A DNA stretch of 64,000 nt from Cherax quadricarinatus (lineage: Eukaryota > Arthropoda > Malacostraca > Decapoda > Parastacidae), in contig NC_091357.1 of NCBI RefSeq assembly GCF_038502225.1, positions 11,382,861 through 11,446,860 on the forward strand, given 5' to 3'. Position numbers and translations under genes: made by a program. The notes under the pieces were generated by a model. The model was given only the letters and a program-made list of their open reading frames with translations. It did no database searches and was not told where the DNA came from. Below, one piece after another: positions 11,469 to 22,402 of this stretch (its first letter is position 1; every line of letters starts with the position of its first letter).

Positions 11469-12172
11469 TGTGGAAAATTACATTTATCTGAATGTATCAT
11501 TATGTACATAACAGTAAATATACACAGATAATTATTATTTATCAGTTAGACAAGTAGGAATTTGGGACACCTAGGTCGCAAAAAATGTCCCCTTTGATAC
11601 CTACCACTGTCATATCCACAAGTTGCTCTGGACCTATTAATTATAAATGAAATATACATCACCAGGAATGCTGGTAAATACATAAATTTGTGGACTGTAT
11701 ATTAAAAATAATAAATTACAGTATTATATATACACATGTACATAACAGAAGGAGAATATCTTAAAAATCACTCACCAATTTAACTGGAGATTAAGTTATA
11801 TCATACTCAGAAAACCTCACTGTCTATACATGAAAATAACAACTGGCCAGAGTTATAACATAACAGACTTATCTGAGGTTCCTGGAGTTGTCCTGACCTG
11901 TCGCCTGATATCTCAAGTTATGCAGGAATGTACATCCAACAATTTCGCCTCCTATTTGAGAGGTGTCAGCCCAATTTTAACCTCTAGAGCACGAAAATTC
12001 CTTCCCATTACACTAACGTTGTATCCAATTCAAATTAACAATGGTGACTCTTTCTGTGCAGACGCAGGTCCAGTTTCCCATTTTCCATAATATAATTCTT
12101 TTAAATACAGTATGGCCATCTATTTACATATAACTACTGTATTTCTGGAAAATATATACAGTATTTTCCACA
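11469..12172 (-). repeat. BEL/Pao 5' LTR (right copy)
   Basis: Begins TGTGG and ends CCACA, and is a direct repeat of 5,826-6,513. In the element's orientation this is the promoter-bearing 5' LTR. AGCTG follows at 12,173-12,177. Confidence 0.93.
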
Positions 12173-12177
12173 AGCTG

Positions 12178-12559
12178 CATTGCCAGCTCATATTTCTTTT
12201 GTAGTTAAAATGTTCCTTGTAAACAACAAGGGTATGTATTTCTAGTCTAGTGGTTGAAAAAATAACATTTTAATATAGATGATGGTGAAGCTTCCTCTGA
12301 ATACCTTACGCAGCGCTTGTGCTCGGTCTTAGTGTTGGGTTATCTACCGAATAGTCCAGTGTATGAAAGCAAGCAGTCTTTACGGGAGTGTGCATATTGT
12401 ATTCCTTATTTTTTATTGGTTTCTTATACGTATATATTTGGAAGTTTATTAATGGTCTGGTTAGGATAATTTAACATTGTTTTGTGTAAGGGATATCTTT
12501 TCGTTGTAAGGTACAGTATTAAAGTTTATGGAGTAATAGTCCTGATCTTGCTACCACCT
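12178..12559. other. Unique-looking AT-rich DNA, no gene seen
   Basis: I see no exon with supported splice sites and no repeat match within the window. The unidentified first exon of the TspO-like gene could lie here or further left. Confidence 0.3.
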
Positions 12560-12828
12560 GCAGCTCATAAGACTGCCATCCCCACGAGCTCCATTGGGGC
12601 AGGGCAGATGGCAGACCAGAGGCCTAGCTTCTCCCTACGAGCCCTGTGAGGGCGGGGACTGTGGCTAGGCCTGGGGACACTTGGTCCCAAAGATGAGGGG
12701 GTACTTGTACCTCCTCCCATGGGAGACTTAGGTCTCGAGACACTTCCCAGATAGGGAGCCAAGGCCGGGTCACCACTCATGGAAAAGACCCAGGCCGGGA
12801 GAGTACCGGCGAATAAAAAAAAAAAAAG
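12560..12828 (+). mobile_element. SINE with poly(A) tail
   Basis: A GC-rich block ends in GAGAGTACCGGCGAATA and a run of 13 A (12,816-12,828). Its last 60 bases, with GGCCGGGTCACCA and AGACCCAGGCCGGGAG, match the 3' end of the SINE at 13,156-13,472 on the other strand. The 5' end and target duplications were not found. Confidence 0.65.
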
Positions 12829-13144
12829 TTCTCTGACTTCACTTTTAGTATACACATGGAAAAATAACTCCATAAAAAGTGTCCAAGATGAATTTATGAT
12901 GAAAGTATAAAGTCATGGGCTTTAACTCTGGTTTCTCACTGTATACTGGCAATTGGAGGGCCTTCATTCAGACAATACTAGTACAAAAGTTTTATTATTT
13001 TGATAACCCCGTAAAGGCCGCACTTGTAATTGTGCTGCATTTCGTAATGTTAACTGGTAAGAATGATGCATATCGCAGGTCAAAAAAGTCTTAATTCTTC
13101 ACTTTTAAAAATGTTAAACTACTTTTTGAAAACTTTTGCAGACC

Positions 13145-13483
13145 ATGCGGTTGTTCATTCATTCATTCATTAGAGGTTTGCCGGTACTTCCGGCCCGGGT
13201 CTTCTCCACATGGTGACCCGGCTGTGGTCCCCGGTTGGGGGTGTCGTTCATCTTCTTTCTTCTGTCGTCTTTCTTGGGCCCTCCGGCTGGAGGGTAACCT
13301 CTTCTCTCTTGCGGCGACTCCCTGGACGGGAGTGTCATGTCGCTTCTCATCTTCATCAGCAGGCGTCCACTTGGGCTTCATTGGCAGGCATCGCCAGGGT
13401 TAAGGGTCTTCGGCACTTGTCGCCCCGTCAAGTTGTTGGTAGTGTGGCATGGGTTCTAGACGAGTTCAGACTATGCGGTTGTT
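13145..13483 (-). mobile_element. SINE with (AATG)n tail and 11-bp target duplication
   Basis: ATGCGGTTGTT at 13,145-13,155 is repeated at 13,473-13,483. Between them lies a 317-bp GC-rich body that, on the - strand, ends in GAAGTACCGGCAAACCTCT and an AATG-repeat tail (13,156-13,175). The 3' part is related to the SINE at 12,560-12,828. The head does not match a tRNA or 5S promoter that I can see. Confidence 0.8.
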
Positions 13484-13878
13484 ATTGATGGAACATAAGG
13501 CCAGTTGGTATTTTTTTGGAACGTAAGGTCAGAAGCTACTGATGAGATGTAAAGTATAGGTTGTTCCATTGTGACTTATGTTTCCCAGCTATTTTTTTTT
13601 TTATTAATTCTTACATAACCTATATATTAGAACTGACCCAAAATACCTTAAAAATATTCAAATAAATGCTATGAGCATAGAGATCCAGGATGCACACCCA
13701 TTTTCCCATTGTGACACAGTATAGTTTCATATCTTCTCTGCGAGTTAATGGAATGCATCCATCACAGATGTAGAAGGGATACATAATAATGAAAGTGGAG
13801 TGTGTACAGTGTATAAATGTTACCATATCATTTAATGCACAGTATTATAGTTGATAACTTAAGGTTTACTGTTCTCAG

Positions 13879-13984
13879 TATGGTGGAGCATGGGGGACGA
13901 GGATTCGAGTAGTGCTGACTGTCTTACTAGTTGCAACAGTCATCTACACAGTGGTCCTTAATGCACTTGCCGGCCCTGGCTTTT
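13879..13984 (+). CDS. TspO/MBR-like protein, first visible exon
   Basis: The acceptor TTCTCAG and donor GTAAGT flank 106 bases reading YGGAWGTRIRVV followed by a hydrophobic helix ending NALAGPGF. An in-frame TAA lies just upstream and there is no in-frame Met, so an earlier exon must supply the start. The exon ends in phase 1. Confidence 0.75.
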
Positions 13985-14746
13985 GTAAGTATTCAACAAA
14001 GTAACAGAAAATGTGTTTTTATTCGTTCGTTATGGATGGAAGATGATGGGGTCTATATTATTATTATTTATTTATTTTTACTTGTTACTATGTTTTATTT
14101 AAAAACGTACAACTCTGGGATTGCAAAGTTTTGTGTTCTGAAGAATTATGTGAAGTATTTTGGGCAGATTCCAACAGTACCTAATGCTAGTACTGGAATT
14201 TAGATAAGGATTATTATGGTTTGGCCTTTTATGTTGTGTGATAATTCAAAAAGAATATTTTCTGATCTGTGGTTAAGATAACAATAGCCGGTTTTTATTA
14301 AAAGTGGTTTGAATTAGTGTTTGGTTTAGGTTACAAATGGAGAGGTAGCGACTAATTAAACTTGCAGTTTTAGATAGATTGACATAGAATGTGTTTATGA
14401 ACATTGCACAAAGTATTATAGCATTCAAAATATTTTTTTAAGCTATTAGTTGATAAATTTAGGTACATTTCCATTGCTTGGCTATGGTGAAATATACCCG
14501 GAATGCAGGACCTCTAAGAGAAATTTTACAAGGCGGAACAATACTGCTTTGGGAACCCCCTGGGGGAAGGGGGGGAAGGCTGAGGCTTCTCTCAAAATTG
14601 AGAATTTGAAGTCCAGTGAAACAGTTGGTAAACTTTTGTAAATGGTTTAGGAATTTTAACTTCTTAATCACTGCTTCAGCTTTTTTTTTTCCATGTCATG
14701 GTTTTCATAATTACCAGGGTAATAGGGGTCATAGACTTCTTAAATA

Positions 14747-15625
14747 ATGCAGATAAACAATATGAAGTTCAGTGAAGAGAAATTTCCATTACTCTGATAT
14801 GGAAAATGTGAGGATGTTAAAACTATATCAAGGTATAAAACAAATTCCAACCACACAATAGAGTGAAAAACTAATGTAAAGGGCCTAGGAGTGATAATAT
14901 CAGATGATCTCACTTTCAAAAATCACAACAATGTATCTATCACATTGCTAGAAAAATGACAGGATGGATAATGAGAACCTTCAAAACTAGGGATGCCAAG
15001 CCCATGATGACACTTCAGATCGCTTGTTCTATCTAGGCTGGCATATTTCTGGCCACTAACAGTGCCTTTCAAGGCAGGTGAAATTGCTGACCTAGAAAGT
15101 GTACAGAGAACCTTCCTGGCACACATAAGTACGAAAAGTCACCTAAATTACTGGAAATGGTTGAAGTTCCTCGACTTGTATTGCCTGGAATACAGGCAAG
15201 AGAGGTACGTGATTATATACACTTGGAAAAATCCTAGAAGGATTATTACCAAATTTGCACATGAAAATCCCTCCCTACGAAAGCAAAAGACTCTGCAGGT
15301 GATGTACAAGCCCCCGCAGTGAAAAGCAGGGGTTCCACTGGCACGATAAGAGACAACACAATAAGTGTCAGGGGCCCAAGATTGTTCAACTGTCTCCCAG
15401 CATACATGGGGATTACCAATAGACCCCTGGCTGTCTTCAAGAGGGCTCTGGATAGGCACCTAAAGTCCGTACCTGATCATCTGGGCTGTGGTTCGTACGT
15501 TGGTTTACGTACTGCCAAGAGTAACGGCCTGGTTGATCAGGCTCCAAATCCACCATGAGGCCTGGTCACAAACTGGGCCGTGGGGACGTTGAGCCTTAAA
15601 ACCCTCTCCAGGTACACTCCAGGTA
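14747..15625 (+). mobile_element. CR1-like LINE, 5'-truncated copy
   Basis: It is collinear with 4,934-5,820: the same RT C-terminal region (a GEIADLESVQRTF-type segment), the same RGPRLFNCLPAY end and the same repeated CCAGGTA tail (15,605-15,625). Many small indels break the frame. It sits in the intron after the first visible exon of the TspO-like gene. Confidence 0.85.
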
Positions 15626-15960
15626 TGTTTACTTTTATTCTGTTTAATGTTTTTATTTTTGTATTCTTGTCTTGAAAGTGTTAAGTATCTATACTTGTAA
15701 AAAAATTTTGTCAGAGGCACAGAAAGCCTTCATAAGTACCTTGTGAATCTTGTTCCACTTTTACAAAATAGTATTTAACAATCAAGAATATACTCAAACT
15801 ATATGTAGTACTGTATAAATTTTTTAGATAATTTCTTTAATTCTTTAAAATTTAAACTACACATCATATTTGCATAATGTATGTGCAGTATGCAGTACTG
15901 TATCAGAATAAAAATAAATATGGTAATTTATCATGAATTGCAAATTATTTTTCTCAACAG

Positions 15961-16083
15961 TTCCCTTCAAACACTCAACTGGTTATGTCTCAGACAAGCT
16001 CTTCATCTGCATCACACCAGCTGGATATACTTTCAGTATTTGGGCTGCCATTTATGTGTCTCTGATCCTGATAGCCATATATG
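15961..16083 (+). CDS. TspO/MBR-like protein, exon 2 of the visible set
   Basis: The acceptor TCAACAG and donor GTAAAA flank 123 bases. This exon carries the family signature STGYVSDK and ITPAGYTFSIW and opens the second helix. It joins the previous exon as ...GPGF-FPFKHSTG and ends in phase 1. Confidence 0.85.
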
Positions 16084-17165
16084 GTAAAATAATGAACTGT
16101 ACACTTTTTTGTTTCTGTTGGCCACAGTTTTAATTTTTTTTTATTTGGTTCTTAACAATATGGGCATACTGTATATTCTGAATTATTATTATTATTTATT
16201 ATTATTAATACTCAAGTATAAGGTGAGGTTTTAAGCCAAAGGTAGGGAGAAGACCTATTCATCAGAAATAGTTTTTAGGTATTGAAATCCTTTCATATGG
16301 AGGGCCTACTGCACACTAGATTTGCCATATTGTCATGCACTTTTTTGCAGGGTGAAATATGGCACTTCCAAACATAATTCATTTAAATTATATTAACCTG
16401 ATTTTCCTTATGCTTTGAGAAGCAGTGCAGTGCTGGAATCTACTCTCAATAATAATTGTAGTCATCACTGAAATTCCCCTACTACAGTAGTACAGGTTGC
16501 AAAGAGCGCTGAAGAAATATGACACAATACTTAACTAGGTTAATATCAGATTTGCAAATTTAGATTCCTTAAATTCTTTTGGTTTTGACACTATCTATTC
16601 TGTGTTTAGAAAAAATCCATACCTTGCATTTCAGTTACTGAAGTTTGACTACCACCCACAGGATGGGTATAGGGTGCATAATAAACATATTAAACTAACT
16701 GAAGTTTAACTGATATCATTTATTTTCTGTTGCTGAAATCACAGTTAAAGTTGTTTACGTTTCAGAAAAAACTGAAGATAAAAATGTAAAAAAAAATTTT
16801 TTTTTATAAACCTGACAAGGCTTAGTGAAGTAACTAGCCTTTGTGAATTATTTACAATAGTTCCAGTATTGACTGCATTTTTGGAGATTAGTTTCTCTGC
16901 TTTGCAATTAATTAAAACTTATTCCAAGCTCTGCCCCTTCTAAAATTTATTTCTGAATTTCGTTAAATCAAGGTCCATTAAATCAGGCATCTACTGCATA
17001 CAGTATTACCTTCAATTTCCTAAGTCATTCTAGGGTTTCTCCACACCCTGCTTAATAATAGAAAGCAGATAAGACTAGTTAACTTATCATAGCTATATCA
17101 GTAAAGGCAGGGTAAACTAATCTCTGCATTACGCTCATAATGGTGAATATATATTTTTTGGGTTG
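16084..17165. other. Intron sequence, no distinct feature
   Basis: AT-rich intron of the TspO-like gene with simple ATT runs near 16,185-16,210. No repeat with clear ends and no coding potential were seen. Confidence 0.4.
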
Positions 17166-17174
17166 CCCTTGTAT

Positions 17175-17290
17175 ATTATTACATTCATTCATTCATTTGG
17201 TTAATGCTAAACCTGTAGGGGTCATACAGCACCTGGAGAAGGGAAGGTGATCAGATTTAATTCAAGGAAATAGGACACTGATGTGTTAAC
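17175..17290 (-). mobile_element. Short SINE fragment
   Basis: The stretch reads 'cattcattcattTGGTTAATGCTAAACCTgtaggggtcatacagcacctggaga...'. On the - strand this matches the 3' part of the short TAA-tailed SINE family (TGTAT..CC..A.AGGTTTAGC). It is heavily diverged. Confidence 0.5.
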
Positions 17291-17604
17291 TTGTACAATT
17301 AAAATTATGCCCTCTGATGCTGGGTCACCTTAATGTGGTGGCAGGATCTGAATGGCATAGTCTGATCAGAAACCCAGTATGTAGAATATATCTCTTGGCA
17401 TAAATGATGGGAATATTTCTCCTTTGTCAAATTTGTTTGTACTTGCAGCCAATGACAACAAATTATGGATATGCTGCAGAATATAAAAAATATTTTAGAT
17501 ACCTTTACTTGCTTTGTGGTTATGATTTATGTACTGTCAGAATGAATTGGTTATGACAACAGTTTGTTAATTAATAAAAATTTCATAATATTCAAGCTAA
17601 ACAT

Positions 17605-17793
17605 AGTGGTACCTCGGGATACGAACAGCTCAAAACTCAGAACTCGAACAATTATGTAAGTGCTTTTGTAAGTGTATTTTTGGGGGTCTGAAACAGATTA
17701 ATTTACGTTATTCCTTATTGGAACAAATTCGTTCGGTATCGCCACTCGAACAGCCTTCTGGGACAAATTAAGTTTGTATCCCGAGGTACCACT
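17605..17793. mobile_element. MITE of Tigger/pogo type
   Basis: The terminal inverted repeats are AGTGGTACCTCGGGATACGA at the left and their complement ending GAGGTACCACTG at the right, with TA next to each end. The body is about 190 bp and encodes nothing. The GTGGTACCTCGG end is typical of Tigger-related MITEs. Confidence 0.8.
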
Positions 17794-17907
17794 GTATTTG
17801 AAATACTGAATAACAAATTGTGCTTTTTAAATAAAAGTGTAAATGTTTTTAATCTGTGTAGTTAATCACATCTTAATTATTAGCCCTTTCATTTTTTTTT
17901 ATTACAG

Positions 17908-18121
17908 CTATTGCATTGCTGTTTCTAAAAGTGTGTGAGGTGAAGGTATGGAAGCTGGGAGGTGCTGTTCCCAGCTCATTGATTCTGGTGTTGATCATCA
18001 ATCTCAACCTTAATGTGGGATGGCTCTTTGCCTGGGATAACATAAGTGTTACAGCATCAGCCATTATCCTGGTGCTCATTGTAATCACTAATGGCACTGC
18101 ATTATCCTTAAGTGCTTGTAG
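17908..18121 (+). CDS. TspO/MBR-like protein, exon 3 of the visible set
   Basis: The acceptor ATTACAG and donor GTGAGT flank 214 bases. They encode helices three and four, with NLNVGWLFAWDN between them, equivalent to the N-x-x-W-(I/L)-x-x-W motif of the family. The exon ends in phase 2. Confidence 0.85.
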
Positions 18122-18243
18122 GTGAGTTTAGAAAAGCATGTAAGGAACTGCATGTTACTGTATATAGTACGTATACATATGTTTGTGTGGCAATCATTAT
18201 AATGAAAAAACAAAGCCTCATAACTTCCTTCTTTCCTTTACAG

Positions 18244-18388
18244 CTTTGCAAAAGATGCTGCAAGTCTCTATACAAAATCTAAATTTAATTTTTGGTGTGG
18301 AATTTTGGTGATCAATGGCTTGTTATTGTATAGCACTTGGACCACCTTTGCTTCTACCATTAATCAGTCAATTTTCTACAAGTATGAA
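18244..18388 (+). CDS. TspO/MBR-like protein, exon 4 of the visible set
   Basis: The acceptor TTTACAG and donor GTAAGT flank 145 bases. They encode SFAKDAASLY and the fifth helix with GLLLYSTWTTFASTIN, which corresponds to the F-S-(L/I)-Y-x-G-W-x-(T/S)-V-A-T-I-A-N block of bacterial relatives. The exon ends in phase 0. Confidence 0.85.
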
Positions 18389-18700
18389 GTAAGTGAATTT
18401 GAGTATGAGAATATTCTGTATTTTCCAAACCTGATCTGTTTATTTGTTATCAGGAGCATTTACTTTTTTTTTTTATTTGCAGTGTACATTGCATGTAGAG
18501 ATCCAAGGGCAAACAATTGTAACACTGATTTTTAGTTTTATCTTGACTTTGATGACTGGTCATTACCTATCACACAGACCCATTCTCTCATGTGTAGGTC
18601 AAAATTTGCTACTCGCAACATATTTGAGGGCACTGATTTACACATAATGTGCATCTGCAACATTGATTCTATTGACTCGGACTATGAGCGAGTGAAAAGG

Positions 18701-18874
18701 TTAACCCTTAAACTGTCCAAACGTATATCAATGTCCAAGTGCGGGGGGGGGGGGGGGGGGGGGGGGCTCCTAATGTAGATCTACTTATTTTTACATGCAT
18801 TCAAATGGGGAAAATCAAGGTCGGAGCACTACGCACGTGAATGTAGATCTACATTTGGACAGTTTAAGGGTTAA
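18701..18874. mobile_element. Short TTAA-flanked MITE (piggyBac type) with a G24 core
   Basis: TTAA at 18,701-18,704 and 18,871-18,874 flank 166 bp with inverted ends CCCTTAAACTGTCCAAA and TTTGGACAGTTTAAGGG. TTAA target duplication with a CCC start is the piggyBac hallmark. A run of 24 G (18,743-18,766) lies inside. Confidence 0.8.
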
Positions 18875-19114
18875 AGTGCTGAATGACCAAACAGTTCTTG
18901 TACACTTTGTATATAAAACAAAAACCCTTATTTCACAAGACGATTGATTAATCACTACATATATCAACCCCCCTTACTTCCTCTTCAGATGTTATACCAC
19001 TAAAACCATTCACTACTGTCCCAGGCTTTTCCTCAGAAATTAAGTGGTAGCACTTTACTCCTCTACACTTACAAGGATGAATCTGTGGCTTTGACCTCGC
19101 TTAGATGAGTGTAC

Positions 19115-19195
19115 ATGTTTACCTGGAATTTACCTGGAGAGGGTTTCAGAGGTCAACGCCCCTGCAGCCCGGTCTGAGACCAGGCCTCGTGTAGT
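19115..19195 (-). mobile_element. CR1-like LINE, 3' tail fragment
   Basis: ACCTGGAATTTACCTGGAGA and the following 'gggtttcagaggtcaacgcccc' are the reverse complement of the tail of the LINE ending at 5,820. Only the last 80 bases are present. Confidence 0.75.
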
Positions 19196-19344
19196 GGAAC
19201 AGATTTCACATTCTCACTCGCATGCACTACCTCTTAAAAGTTTTTTGTTTTGCTCACATTTTAGAGCTTGCTAGTAAAGTTCCCTGCCCTCACCATTCCT
19301 TCCTCACAAGCCTCCCCAAAAAATTCCTACTCATACCTCTAATA

Positions 19345-19485
19345 CTCAGCTTGTAGTTTTTGGAGTGCCACAGGGAAGTGTCCTAGGTCCTCTACTCTTA
19401 TTTACATCAGTGACCTCCCAAATGCATTCCGACTCCTTAAACCAGTTCTATTTGCAGATGACACTAATTACGTGTACTTTTGATA
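19345..19485 (+). mobile_element. LINE fragment with RT active-site region
   Basis: Two frames together show VPQGSVLGPLL and LFADDTNYV, with a one-base shift between them. It is closest to the LINE at 30.8-37.2 kb (QGSVLGPLLF, FADDTTYV). It is a scrap within the intron before exon 5. Confidence 0.7.
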
Positions 19486-19728
19486 CCATAAAGCATCTTT
19501 ATACAGTATGTACGTGTATATATGTATTATCTACAGGAGCATGATATGTTAATTGTCAAAGTATAGCAGTTTTAACCTAAAACTAGGAATGTCTTACAGA
19601 AAACTTGAGAATTGTAGCAAATAATGAGTCTTGGTATTCATAACATTAAATTTTTCTCATTTAAGTTATTTACTTAAATATTTTATGCATCTAGTATATA
19701 CTGGATCATTCTTTTTCATGTGGGGTAG

Positions 19729-19858
19729 CTGAAACTGGATGGTAATAGTGTTTGCCTTTGTGCACTTTCCTTCCTTGTGGTTGGCTTCGTTGTTTGGTTC
19801 GTACTTGAGAACACTGTGTTCACATTGGTTGCCAACCCTTTCCTTACCCACTACATAG
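19729..19858 (+). CDS. TspO/MBR-like protein, exon 5 of the visible set
   Basis: The acceptor GGGGTAG and donor GTAAGT flank 130 bases encoding LKLDGNSVCLC, a hydrophobic helix with VVGFVVWFVLENTVF, and ANPFLTHYI. The pyrimidine tract before the acceptor is weak. The exon ends in phase 1. Confidence 0.78.
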
Positions 19859-20343
19859 GTAAGTTCTTTCTGTAATATAGTAATTTTAATATTAACTTAT
19901 CAAAACAAGTGTTTTTAGCCTTTTTTATTGCTTTTTAATATGCTATTAAGCATGAACATAACATTAAGGATGATATAGCAATACATAATTTCTATTGAAT
20001 TAACAGATTATTATTATTATTATTATTATTAATGATAATACAAGATTGTTTTTTGTACACAAACAAGAAGTTACATAACTGTTAAAGATAAAAGAAAAAT
20101 AAGAGGCCACACTTAGAGACGAAAGGAATGTATAAATTTAATATGCAAGAAATTAATTTTTTGTCTGGGTACATAACTTAAAAAATTTAATAGTTAGTTT
20201 AGTTTAATATGTTTATTATGCACCCCATACCCATCCTGTGGGCGGTAGTCAAAAGATTACAGAGGCACATAATTGGTCCAAGGACTGGACTCCAAAGTTT
20301 TGATAGCTGAGCAAGTTACAAAGGTAATGAACTAGATCTGGTC

Positions 20344-21685
20344 ATTATCATAAGAACATAAAGGAGGAACACTGCAGCAGGCCTGTTGGCCCATACTAGG
20401 CAGGTCCTTTACAATTCATCCCACTAACAAACATTTGACCAACCCAATTTTCAATGCTACCCATGAAATAAGCTCTGATGTGCAATCCCACTCAAATCCA
20501 ACCCCTCCCACTCATGTACTTATCCAACCTAAATTTGAAACTACTCAAAGTCCTAGCCTCAATAACCCAACTAGGTAGACTGTTCCACTCATCAACTACC
20601 CTATTTCCAAACCAATACTTTCCTATGTCCTTTCTAAATCTAAACTTATCTAATTTAAATCCATTACTGCGGGTTCTCTCTTGGAGAGATATCCTCAAGA
20701 CCTTGTTAATATCCCCTTTATTAATACCTGTCTTCCACTTATACACTTCGATCAGGTCTCCTCATTCTTCGTCTAACAAGTGAATGTAACTTAAGAGTCT
20801 TCAATCTATCATCATAAGGAAGATTTCTAATGCTATGTATTAATTTAGTCATCCTACGCTGAATGTTTTCTAACGAATTTATGTCCATTCTGTAATATGG
20901 AGACCAGAATTGAGCTGCATAATCTAGGTGAGGCCTTACTAATGATGTATAAAGCTGCAGTATGACCTCTGGATTTCTGTTGCTTACACTTCTTGATATA
21001 AATCCCAGTAATCTATTTGCCTTATTACGTACGCTTAGGCATTGCTGTCTTGGTTTAAGGTTGCTGCTTACCATAACCCCCAAGTCCTTTTCGCAATCTG
21101 TATGGCTAAGTTCTACATTATTTAACTTATAAGTGCTAGGGTTATGGACACTCCTGAGCTTCAGAACCTTGCACTTATCTACACCGAACTGCATCTGCCA
21201 CTTTTCTGACCAAGAGTAGAGTTTGTCTAAATCCTCCTGAAGTTCCCCAACATCCACGTTTGAATCAATTATCCTACCTATCTTCGTGTCATCGGCGAAT
21301 TTGCTCATATCACTAGTAATTCCTTCATCAAGATCATTGATATATATTATAAACAACAACGGGCCCAAGACTGATCCCTGTGGAACGCCACTTGTTACTG
21401 ATCCCCACTCGGATTTAACCCCATTTATGGACACTCTCTGCTTCCTGTCTGTGAGCCATGATTTGATCCACGAGAGCACCCTTCCCCCAATGCCATGAGC
21501 TGCTACTTTCTTCAACAGTCTTTGGTGCGGAACTCTATCAAATGCCTTACTAAAATCTAAGTAAATAATATCAAATTCTTTATCGTGGTCAACAGCCTCA
21601 AAAGCTTTACTGAAGAAAGTTAATAAATTAGTTAGACAAGACCGGCCTCTTGTGAATCCATGCTGAGTATCATTAATCAAGCTAT
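20344..21685 (-). mobile_element. CR1-like LINE, 5'-truncated, RT region and 3' UTR
   Basis: The - strand encodes the RT palm to C-terminus, followed by a 3' UTR ending in TATGTTCTTATGATAATG. It is inserted in the 3' UTR of a different LINE. It is a different lineage from the LINEs at 1.4-5.8 kb and 30.8-37.2 kb. Confidence 0.85.
20492..21680 (-). pseudogene. LINE reverse transcriptase, C-terminal two thirds
   Basis: From 21,680 the frame reads GFTRGRSCLTNLLTFF, YLDFSKAFDRVPH (first catalytic Asp), SGVPQGSVLGPLLFIIYIND and KFADDTKIG (active-site FADD). The thumb and C-terminal region follow, to about 20,739. A frame change near 20,745 moves the rest (GNRVVDEWNSLPSWVIEA) to another frame that ends at 20,492. 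The RT active-site residues are intact. The protein lacks its endonuclease and N-terminus through 5' truncation. Confidence 0.85.
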
Positions 21686-22080
21686 GACCAAGTTACAAAG
21701 GTAATGAGCTCCAGGTTGAGCTGGTCACGCTCATGAATAATTGCAAAGGTAATGAATCATAAACACATTAATCATGAGAATTTACAAAGGTAAAATTTAA
21801 TAGTGACAGTTTTTAGTTTATGGTGATCTACTATAATTCATTAAAATCATCTGGTGAAACCATAATATAAACTAACAAAAACTTATTTAAACTGAGAAAA
21901 GGCATAGTTGAAATTGGCCCACCCTGCCCCTGCCAATATCCTGTGCTAGAATTTGAAATTGTGGCAATAGTGGACATGTACTAGTGTAGCAGTAAAAAGA
22001 CTATGAAAATGGTAGAACTTTTTTTTATTAAAGTGCACAATATTAGTGAACAAAACTTTGTGTATCTAATAATAAGGGTT

Positions 22081-22376
22081 TCAATGTTTAGCCTGGTGGC
22101 TAAAGCTCCCGCTTCACACATGGAGTTCCCGGGTTCAATTCCCGGCGGGTGGAAACATTTCGACACGTTTCCTTACACCTGTTGTCCTGTTCACCTAGCA
22201 GCAAATAGGTACCTGGGTGTTAGTCGACTGGTTTGGGTCGCATCCTGGGGGACAAGATTAAGGACCCCAATGGAAATAAGTTAGACAGTCCTCGATGACG
22301 CACTGACTTTCTTGGGTTATCCTGGGTGGCTAACCCTCCGGGGTTAAAAATCCGAACGAAATCTTATCTTATCTAG
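22081..22376 (+). mobile_element. tRNA-derived SINE
   Basis: The head GCCTGGTGGCTAAAGCTC resembles an A box, and CCCGGGTTCAATTCCCGG is a T-arm with a B box. The putative anticodon loop reads TTCACAC (valine-like). The body is about 220 bp and the tail is ATCTTATCTTATCT. A second copy is at 45,174-45,465. Confidence 0.85.
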
Positions 22377-22402
22377 AGAACACAGCTATGAAATCTCTTT
22401 AG

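Larger units (their letters stand above)
5826..12172 (-). mobile_element. BEL/Pao LTR retrotransposon, integrase core deleted
   Basis: Two direct repeats of about 690-705 bp, each TGTGGAAAAT...ATTTTCCACA, flank a coding region read on the - strand: gag, protease, RT, RNase H, and the start of integrase. The YVDN RT motif and the A17-like segment are typical of BEL/Pao. A perfect 5-bp duplication (AGCTG) brackets the element. The catalytic core of integrase and any polypurine tract are missing between the integrase zinc domain and the 3' LTR. By eye the LTRs differ by roughly 15-20 substitutions and a few indels, so the insertion is not fresh. No env is visible. Confidence 0.93.
20180..21800 (-). 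mobile_element. LINE 3' UTR split by another LINE
   Basis: The - strand sequence at 20,180-20,343 and 21,686-21,800 contains the same phrases as the 3' UTR at 42,361-42,725: ACTACCGCCCACAGGATGGG, the AATATGTTTATTATGCACC tail and repeated TTACCTTTGTAAC. The two halves are separated by the LINE at 20,344-21,685. Confidence 0.7.

Noticed and set aside
5826..12172. Endogenous retrovirus
   Set aside because: Pol order and motifs are BEL/Pao and no env-like frame is present between pol and the 3' LTR.
12565..12873. Open frame on the - strand as a gene
   Set aside because: It covers a SINE in antisense, is Pro/Ser-rich by GC composition, and has no supporting motif.
22081..22155. Functional tRNA gene (valine-like)
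   Set aside because: The tRNA-like head is part of a repeated 290-bp SINE. The acceptor stem is not intact and a SINE body follows.
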